NCBI GenBank assembly: GCA_904420535.1
Contig: CAJFVQ010000049.1
Location: 1 to 46,406, forward strand
Direction of reading: 5' to 3'
DNA from: Candidatus Cryptoclostridium obscurum
Lineage (GTDB): Bacteria; Bacillota; Dehalobacteriia; UBA7702
DNA length: 46,406 bases
The notes beneath the pieces were generated by a model. It was given only the letters and a program-made list of their open reading frames with translations, ran no database searches and had not been told where the DNA came from. How positions within the stretch are numbered: the stretch's first letter is position 1; each line of letters begins with the position of its first letter. Of the stretch, positions 41,096 to 46,406 are shown one piece after another. A program made the position numbers and the translations under genes.

Positions 41096-42121
41096 ATGAA
41101 AGAGTATTCTGTAGCCATCGTCGGTGCGACCGGAGCCGTTGGTAGAGAGTTGATGACCGGTCTGGAAGAAAGAAATTTTCCTTTAAAAGAGCTTCGTCTA
41201 TTGGCCAGCAGTCGTTCGAAAGGTAAAAAATTACCTTTTCGCGGTGATATGTTGACAGTGGAAGAATGTACCGCAAGTTCTTTTAAAGATATTGACATTG
41301 TGCTTTTCGCAGGTGGCTCCCAGAGCAAGGAATTCGCTTTGGATGCTGTTCGCGCAGGTTGCGTTGTCATTGATAACAGCAGCGCTTTCCGTATGGATCC
41401 TGAAGTTCCCTTGGTGGTACCTGAAGTAAATCCTGAAGATATTTCTTGGCACAAAGGATTGATCGCCAACCCGAATTGTTCCACCATCCAAATGGTGGTA
41501 GCGCTGAAACCCATTCACGACGCCGCCAAGATCAAACGGATCATCGTTTCCACTTATCAGGCTGTTTCTGGTGCAGGAAAAGATGGGATTGAAGAATTGG
41601 AAAGGGAAGTAAAAGAATACGTGAAGGGCGGTATTGATCCCAAAGATCTCGATGTTGAAAAAGCGTTTCCTTATCCCATTGCCTTTAACTGTATTCCACA
41701 TATTGATAGCTTCTTGGAAGACGGTTATACCAAAGAGGAAATGAAGATGGTGAATGAAACCAGAAAAATGTTCCATGATGATTCTTTGGCCATTAACGCT
41801 ACGACAGTTCGAGTGCCTGTGTTCCGCAGTCATTCGGAATCCATTACCATTGAAACGGAACATCCGATTAGCCCGGAAGAAGCTCGGGAAATTCTTTCCA
41901 AAGCCCCCGGTATAATTTTGGTGGATAATTGCCAAAATAAGGAATATCCCATGGCAATTCATTCTTCCGGTACCAATGAAGTTTATGTGGGGCGCATTAG
42001 AAAAGACATCTCTTCGGAAAACGGCCTTTCTATGTGGGTCGTCGCCGACCAGTTGAGAAAAGGTGCCGCAACCAACGCCATTCAAATTGCGGAATTAATT
42101 GTGGCACAAGATAACGAATGA
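41096..42121 (+). CDS. asd: Aspartate-semialdehyde dehydrogenase
   Basis: NADPH-dependent reduction of aspartyl phosphate to the semialdehyde used by both hom and dapA. The 341 residues start VAIVGATGAVGRELM (6-20), contain the active-site Cys in ANPNCSTIQM (about 122-131), QAVSGAGKDG and NCIPHIDSF, and the His of VPVFRSHSESI. GGAG precedes ATG 41096. It is followed by dapA with 10 bases between. The dapG aspartate kinase of Bacillus is missing between asd and dapA. Confidence 0.96.
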   Translation: MKEYSVAIVGATGAVGRELMTGLEERNFPLKELRLLASSRSKGKKLPFRGDMLTVEECTASSFKDIDIVLFAGGSQSKEFALDAVRAGCVVIDNSSAFRMDPEVPLVVPEVNPEDISWHKGLIANPNCSTIQMVVALKPIHDAAKIKRIIVSTYQAVSGAGKDGIEELEREVKEYVKGGIDPKDLDVEKAFPYPIAFNCIPHIDSFLEDGYTKEEMKMVNETRKMFHDDSLAINATTVRVPVFRSHSESITIETEHPISPEEAREILSKAPGIILVDNCQNKEYPMAIHSSGTNEVYVGRIRKDISSENGLSMWVVADQLRKGAATNAIQIAELIVAQDNE

Positions 42122-42131
42122 GGTGAATTCT

Positions 42132-43016
42132 ATGAGTTTTGGCGAAGTTCTAACCGCAATGGTGACGCCATTTACTGTTGATGGTAAAGTCAATTATGAA
42201 AAAGCACAAGAATTGGCTCTGTATCTTTTGTCCCACGGTTCCGACGGAATTGTCGTCGGTGGCACCACAGGAGAAAACCCTTCCCTTAGCGAAGAGGAAG
42301 CCTTTATCCTTTACCGAGAAGTAAAAGATGCAGTGGGAAACAAAGGTACCGTAATCGGAGGTGCTGGAAATAACTGCACTGAATTTGTCGTCAAACGAAT
42401 CAAACAGTTGAATCAACTCGGATTAGACGGCTATCTCTCTGTAGTCCCATACTACAACAAACCAACCCAGGAAGGAGTTTATAAACATTTTGAGGCCATT
42501 AATCATGCTGCAGAATGTCCCATTATCGTTTATAATATCCCTGGACGTACCGGAATTAATTTAACCCCCGATACTTTGGTGAGAATGGCTGATTTAATAA
42601 ATATTAAGGCAATTAAAGAATCTACCGGCAAGGTAGACCAAATTACGGAAATGAAAATGAGGCTGCCTTCGGATTTCGCAATTTATTCCGGAGATGACTT
42701 TATGACCTTTCCCATCGTTGCAATGGGCGGAACCGGCGTCATTAGTGTTGCTTCCCATTTGATAGGAAATGAAATTAAGTCTATGATTCAATGTCTGAAA
42801 CATAATGATTTGGCTGGCGCAAGGGCGCTCCATCTGAAATATTATCCATTGTTCAAAGGAGTTTTTTGCACGGCAAATCCAATTCCTGTAAAAACGGCAT
42901 TGAATCTTTTGGGGTTCGAACTCGGCGGGTTCCGTCTTCCTATATGTGATCCGGAACCTTCCGATGTTAAGTTCCTCGAAAATCTCTTGAGAGAATACGG
43001 CCTTTTAAAAAGTTGA
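42132..43016 (+). CDS. dapA: 4-hydroxy-tetrahydrodipicolinate synthase
   Basis: Class I aldolase that condenses pyruvate with aspartate semialdehyde; its product feeds lysine, cell-wall diaminopimelate and dipicolinate. The 294 residues contain GTTGENPSLS (about 43-52), the Tyr in IVYNIPGRTG and the Schiff-base Lys in IKAIKESTG, plus GDDFMTFPI. ATG 42132 follows GAGGTGAA; an in-frame ATG at 42099 inside asd was rejected. It is followed after 37 bases by the RNase J gene. Confidence 0.95.
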   Translation: MSFGEVLTAMVTPFTVDGKVNYEKAQELALYLLSHGSDGIVVGGTTGENPSLSEEEAFILYREVKDAVGNKGTVIGGAGNNCTEFVVKRIKQLNQLGLDGYLSVVPYYNKPTQEGVYKHFEAINHAAECPIIVYNIPGRTGINLTPDTLVRMADLINIKAIKESTGKVDQITEMKMRLPSDFAIYSGDDFMTFPIVAMGGTGVISVASHLIGNEIKSMIQCLKHNDLAGARALHLKYYPLFKGVFCTANPIPVKTALNLLGFELGGFRLPICDPEPSDVKFLENLLREYGLLKS

Positions 43017-43053
43017 AATCTGTGGACGGTGAAGCCTCAAGAAAGGTGGAATT

Positions 43054-44715
43054 GTGACACAAAAAGAAAGTAAGGTCTCTCTGATTCCCTTGGGTGGGTT
43101 GGGCGAGATCGGTAAAAACATCACAGTTGTTCGGTATGGCAACAGCATGCTGGTCATTGACTGTGGTATGATGTTTCCTGAGGATGATATGTTGGGGATC
43201 GATACGGTGATCCCCGACTATTCATTCTTGCTGGAGCATAAGAAAAAAATCAAAGGAATTGTTCTGACCCATGGTCATGAAGATCATATTGGGGCGTTGC
43301 CTTATGTTCTTCGTGATTTGAATGTTCCCGTTTATGGCACCCAACTGACCATCGGATTAGTGAAACACAAACTGAAGGAAGCTCGCATTACCGGAGATCT
43401 TCATGAAGTAAAAGCAGGGGATGTGTTGAATTTAAATCCCTTTAAAGTGGAATTTATTCGTGTTAATCACAGCATTGCCGACGCCGTGGGATTAGCGATT
43501 ACGACTCCTGCCGGCGTGATTCTCCATACCGGTGACTTTAAGATTGATATGACACCTGTTGATGGTCAAGTGATGGATTTTGCGCGATTCAGCGCTTTGG
43601 GCAAAAAAGGCGTATTGCTTTTAATGTCCGACAGCACCAATGCGGAACGCCCTGGTTATACCAAATCGGAACGACTTGTGGGAAACACTTTTGACGAAGC
43701 ATTTCGTAATGCCAAAGGTCGCATTGTGATTGCTACTTTCGCGACCAACGTCCATCGATTGCAACAAGCGATCTCCACTGCAGCGAAGTATAATCGCAAA
43801 GTTGCCATCGTAGGACGTAGCATGGTGAATGTTGTCAATATTGCCACGGAATTGGGCTATCTTAAAATTCCCCGCAATACTATGGTGGATATTGACAGTA
43901 TCGGGAAATTACCCCCTAATAAGGTGACGATTCTTGCCACCGGTAGTCAGGGGGAACCCATGTCAACATTGACACGGATTGCCAACGGCGAGCATAAACA
44001 GATCCACATCATAGATGGGGATACGATCATTGTTTCGGCAGTGCCGATCCCCGGTAACGAAGTGTCCGTAGCTAAGAATGTCGATGCTTTGGTAAAATTG
44101 GGTGCTTCTGTAATTTACGATAATGAGGCAGACATCCATGTATCTGGTCATGCCCGCCAGGAAGAATTAAAACTGATGCTGACCATGGTAAAACCGAAGT
44201 ACTTTGTACCGGTTCACGGCGAGGTTCGTATGCTTTATAAACATGCGGAATTGGCCCGACAAATCGGAATCCCCGCAGAAAATGTTTTTGTTATGGAGAA
44301 TGGACAAGTTCTGGAACTAACAAAGAGTCACGCTTCGATCAAAGGCCATGTCAATGTTGGAAAAATTATGATTGACGGGATGGGAGTCGAGGATGTCGGT
44401 AATGTCGTTTTGAAAGACCGTCGCTTGTTGGCGCAAGACGGCATTATGGTGATCATCATTACTGTGGATCGTTTGGGCTTTACTGTTGCGAAACCCGAAA
44501 TGATTTCCCGTGGTTTTATCTATGTAAAAGAGTCTGAAGATCTCATGGATATCGTCAAAGAAAAAATCTCTGATCATATGATGAAATATGAAGGGAGACG
44601 AATCCGAGACTATACCACTGTGAAACAGGAGATTAAAGATTGCGTTGGCAAAATTCTTTACGAGAATGTTAAAAGAAAGCCAATCATTCTCCCTGTCATC
44701 ATTGAATTGGATTAG
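43054..44715 (+). CDS. rnj: Ribonuclease J
   Basis: A 553-residue metallo-beta-lactamase/beta-CASP ribonuclease with endo- and 5'-exonuclease activity on mRNA and rRNA. Zinc-site motif THGHEDH with His73, His75, Asp77 and His78; later ligands in VNHSIADAVG and HTGDFKID; beta-CASP features in SDSTNAERPG, ATFATNVHRLQQA and SGHARQEEL, with VPVHGEVRML. The GTG start at 43054 has AAAGGTGG upstream. The position after dapA matches rnjB of Bacillus. A C-terminal tail follows as in RNase J. I cannot separate J1 from J2 by sequence alone. Confidence 0.95.
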   Translation: MTQKESKVSLIPLGGLGEIGKNITVVRYGNSMLVIDCGMMFPEDDMLGIDTVIPDYSFLLEHKKKIKGIVLTHGHEDHIGALPYVLRDLNVPVYGTQLTIGLVKHKLKEARITGDLHEVKAGDVLNLNPFKVEFIRVNHSIADAVGLAITTPAGVILHTGDFKIDMTPVDGQVMDFARFSALGKKGVLLLMSDSTNAERPGYTKSERLVGNTFDEAFRNAKGRIVIATFATNVHRLQQAISTAAKYNRKVAIVGRSMVNVVNIATELGYLKIPRNTMVDIDSIGKLPPNKVTILATGSQGEPMSTLTRIANGEHKQIHIIDGDTIIVSAVPIPGNEVSVAKNVDALVKLGASVIYDNEADIHVSGHARQEELKLMLTMVKPKYFVPVHGEVRMLYKHAELARQIGIPAENVFVMENGQVLELTKSHASIKGHVNVGKIMIDGMGVEDVGNVVLKDRRLLAQDGIMVIIITVDRLGFTVAKPEMISRGFIYVKESEDLMDIVKEKISDHMMKYEGRRIRDYTTVKQEIKDCVGKILYENVKRKPIILPVIIELD

Positions 44716-44739
44716 TTCTTATTTTATTTTAAGAAAAAG

Positions 44740-44781
44740 AGAAGTATGTGCCTCGCATGTTAGCGGGGCACGAATTCTTCT
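44740..44781 (+). terminator. Imperfect hairpin after rnj
   Basis: AGAAG (44740) pairs with CTTCT (44777), GTGCC with GGCAC and CGC with GCG, giving a long interrupted stem. There is no T tract, so it is a weak terminator or a protective 3' structure. Confidence 0.45.
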
Positions 44782-44819
44782 AGCAGGTAAATAAATTTAA
44801 TATTTTTCAGAAAAACCTA

Positions 44820-44848
44820 TTGATTTTTTAAAAAAGTTGTGTTATTAT
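44820..44848 (+). promoter_or_regulatory. tRNA-Leu promoter
   Basis: TTGATT (44820-44825), 17 bases, TATTAT (44843-44848), about 15 bases before the tRNA. Confidence 0.65.
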
Positions 44849-44862
44849 ATCTAAGGCGTTAA

Positions 44863-44949
44863 GCCGAAGTGATGGAATTGGCAGACGTGCCGGACTCAAA
44901 ATCCGGTGGTAGCGATACCGTGTCGGTTCGACCCCGACCTTCGGCACCA
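44863..44949 (+). tRNA. tRNA-Leu (anticodon CAA)
   Basis: An 87-base class II tRNA with a long variable arm and encoded CCA. Acceptor GCCGAAG pairs with CTTCGGC, and the anticodon stem CCGGA/TCCGG holds CTCAAAA with anticodon CAA, reading UUG. Confidence 0.95.
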
Positions 44950-44951
44950 AA

Positions 44952-44981
44952 AAAAGGCTCTGCTTAGGCAGAGCCTTTTGT
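44952..44981 (+). terminator. Terminator after tRNA-Leu
   Basis: AAAAGGCTCTGC and GCAGAGCCTTTT form a 12-bp stem with a 4-base loop, directly after the tRNA. Confidence 0.9.
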
Positions 44982-45140
44982 ATATCTATGGTTATATTTG
45001 GGTAGAAACTTATAGATTTTACTTATGACATGAAATCGACCATTACCGAGTCTAAGATCTAAGATTTAATAATATATCTATGTCCGATATATCCGAAAAC
45101 ATGTCAATATCAATGGTGAAATCATTTTGGGAGTCGTTCC

Positions 45141-45869
45141 ATGCGTTATTTTCGTGAAATTTTAAGCCGCAGTGCTTCTTTTATAAAAAAACATGGTTTG
45201 ATCGCCGATGATGCTCCTATTATGGTGGGGTTATCTGGAGGGAAAGATAGCATTACGTTGTTGATGGTGCTTCATGAATTCTTAAAACGTTCTAAATACA
45301 AATATTCTTTGTCCGCCGGCTATGTGGATTTGGGTCTGGGAGCGGATTATCATGCATTGGAGGACCTTTGCCGTAAATTGGAAGTTCCTTTTTTTATAGA
45401 GAAAAGTCAGATCGGTCCTGTGGTATTTGACATTCGGCAAGAAAAAAATCCCTGTTCTCTCTGTGCAAAAATGCGTCGTGGTGCTTTAAATGATTTGGCG
45501 AAAAAAAATGGTTTTCCCAAAGTCGCGTTGGGACATCATCAAGATGATTACGTAGAAACTTTTTTATTGAACTTGTTTTTCGAAGGCCGTTGCGATACTT
45601 TTAAACCATTGACTTATTTGGATCGTATGGATATTACGGTGATTCGCCCGATGTTATCAGTTCCGGAAGAACTAATCCGCAAGCATAGTGTCAATGTGGA
45701 TTTACCTGTGGTTTTGAATCCTTGTGAGGCAGATGGCCATACGAGAAGAGATGATATGAAGTCATTTTTGCGGCAAATTGAATCCTCTCATCCCATGGCA
45801 AAGGAATTGGCATTTCGTGCTTTGGAACGGAATCAACTTGGCAATACGAAAGGAAAGTGGGATCATTGA
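45141..45869 (+). CDS. TtcA-like tRNA-thiolation ATPase
   Basis: A 242-residue PP-loop ATPase of the TtcA/TtuA group that thiolates tRNA (position 32 cytidine in TtcA). The PP-loop is GLSGGKDSI (about 30-38), followed by the NPCSLCAKMRR CxxC pair and GHHQDDYVET. The later cysteine in NPCEAD replaces the PCNLCG-type second CxxC of some members. ATG 45141 follows GGGAG. It overlaps the next gene by 4 bases. Which nucleotide is thiolated cannot be shown from sequence. The 44982-45140 stretch before it has no further gene or clear promoter. Confidence 0.85.
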   Translation: MRYFREILSRSASFIKKHGLIADDAPIMVGLSGGKDSITLLMVLHEFLKRSKYKYSLSAGYVDLGLGADYHALEDLCRKLEVPFFIEKSQIGPVVFDIRQEKNPCSLCAKMRRGALNDLAKKNGFPKVALGHHQDDYVETFLLNLFFEGRCDTFKPLTYLDRMDITVIRPMLSVPEELIRKHSVNVDLPVVLNPCEADGHTRRDDMKSFLRQIESSHPMAKELAFRALERNQLGNTKGKWDH

Positions 45870-46288
45870 TCTTAGTGAGTGGGTGTTTAATCGGTAAAAA
45901 CTGCAAATATAATGGTGGCAATAATCGTAATACGGACGTGATCGCATATCTGAAAAATCGAGAGTATATGGTGATTTGTCCGGAAGTGATGGGTGGTCTT
46001 GGAATTCCTCATCCACCCGCAGAAATTCAGGGAGACAGAGTAATTGATTGCCATGGCAATGATGTAACTTCAGCATTTCAGAAAGGGGCGGAATGCGTCT
46101 TGCAGATTGCCAGAGAACAAAATGCTGATCTTTGTATTCTGAAAGAAAGCAGCCCTTCTTGCGGTGTTCATACAGTCTATGACGGCACATTTTCTAAAAG
46201 AAAGGTAGATGGTATGGGGATTACTGCAAAGCGTCTTTACCAGGAAGGATTTCTTATAATTAGTGAAAAAGATTTAAAAAATAATTGA
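45866..46288 (+). CDS. DUF523 family protein
   Basis: A 140-residue cysteine-containing protein of the DUF523 (YbbK-like) family. Pattern: LILVSGCLIGKNCKYNGGNN at the start, CPEVMGGLGIPHPPAEI, then the cysteine pair region LCILKESSPSCG and DGMGITAKRL at the end. Its biochemical role is unknown; the cysteines suggest metal or Fe-S binding. The start is TTG 45866 because AAAGGA (45849-45854) is 11 bases away and members begin MILVS; the GTG at 45857 is nearly on the site. It overlaps the TtcA-like gene by 4 bases, so co-translation is likely. Confidence 0.8.
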   Translation: MILVSGCLIGKNCKYNGGNNRNTDVIAYLKNREYMVICPEVMGGLGIPHPPAEIQGDRVIDCHGNDVTSAFQKGAECVLQIAREQNADLCILKESSPSCGVHTVYDGTFSKRKVDGMGITAKRLYQEGFLIISEKDLKNN

Positions 46289-46313
46289 CAAATCATTGGA
46301 AAGATTGTATAAT
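46285..46313 (+). promoter_or_regulatory. tRNA-Trp promoter
   Basis: TTGACA (46285-46290), 17 bases, TATAAT (46308-46313): perfect consensus. It overlaps the DUF523 stop codon. Confidence 0.9.
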
Positions 46314-46330
46314 ATAACAGTCATCGACAA

Positions 46331-46406
46331 AGGGGTATAGCTCAATTGGTAGAGTAGTGGACTCCAAATCCATTGGTTCAGCGTTCGAGTCGTTGTGCCC
46401 CTGCCA
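46331..46406 (+). tRNA. tRNA-Trp (anticodon CCA)
   Basis: A 76-base tRNA ending exactly at the window edge with its encoded CCA. Acceptor AGGGGTA pairs with TGCCCCT, the anticodon loop is CTCCAAA with anticodon CCA, and the T loop is TTCGAGT. Confidence 0.95.

Noticed and set aside
44982-45140. Possible small RNA or regulator between tRNA-Leu and the TtcA-like gene
   Set aside because: Only short direct repeats (TAAGATC/TAAGATT) and no stable hairpin, promoter or reading frame could be supported.

Overview
The window reads as chromosomal DNA of a low- to mid-GC anaerobic member of the Bacillota. The clues are the Bacillus/Clostridium-style gene order (rimP-nusA-ylxR-ylxQ-infB-rbfA-nrnA-truB-ribF-rpsO-pnp-ylxY-mlpA-...-dapB-dpaA-dpaB-asd-dapA-rnj), a type III glutamine synthetase paired with an ANTAR regulator, GatCAB, a Bacillus-type three-subunit succinate dehydrogenase/fumarate reductase, and strong AAGGAGG ribosome binding sites. 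Dipicolinate synthase genes suggest a spore former or the descendant of one. A Negativicutes-like or clostridial anaerobe would fit, but I cannot fix the genus. I see no prophage, insertion sequence, CRISPR array or plasmid function; this is mostly core genome.

Layout. 1-550: 5' end of a secreted protein gene on the minus strand and an AT-rich spacer. 551-9295: a co-oriented run of amidohydrolase, pyruvate carboxylase, DUF1015 protein and sdhCAB/frdCAB, which together look like the reductive C4 branch (pyruvate to oxaloacetate, fumarate to succinate). 9462-11020: divergent DNA glycosylase (probably leaderless) and an alpha/beta hydrolase. 11111-19343: a glutamine-centred locus. glnN (minus) has a leader with an ANTAR-type hexaloop hairpin overlapping a terminator. 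Divergent from it is a seven-gene run: nitR-like ANTAR regulator, HD hydrolase, a HisH/HisF-like pair whose HisF has lost one catalytic Asp, and gatCAB. 19402-21439: MarR regulator with SMR transporter, and a minus-strand trio of a His-rich peptide, a CooT-like protein and a GyrI-like protein. 21598-24173: hom and lysC. 24264-24341: tRNA-Pro.

24546-33443 is the transcription/translation operon: leader with attenuator, rimP, nusA, ylxR, ylxQ, infB (with an Asn/Gln/Arg/Gly repeat tract), rbfA, nrnA, a single-ORF TruB-RibF fusion, then rpsO with its own promoter. 33573-38562: pnp, ylxY, mlpA, dut, ymxH. 38620-44715: dapB, dpaA, dpaB, asd, dapA and RNase J, i.e. the diaminopimelate/lysine pathway with a dipicolinate branch, the latter possibly behind a sporulation-type promoter. 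44863-46406: tRNA-Leu, a TtcA-like tRNA thiolase, a DUF523 protein and tRNA-Trp.

The most unusual items are the HisH/HisF-like pair inside the glutamine locus, the TruB-RibF fusion, the compact ANTAR/terminator switch upstream of glnN, the 36-residue repeats in IF2, and several RNA hairpins that could gate expression (rimP leader, infB-rbfA gap, ylxY ribosome binding site, rpsO leader). No experiment or database search was run; family assignments come from recognised motifs.
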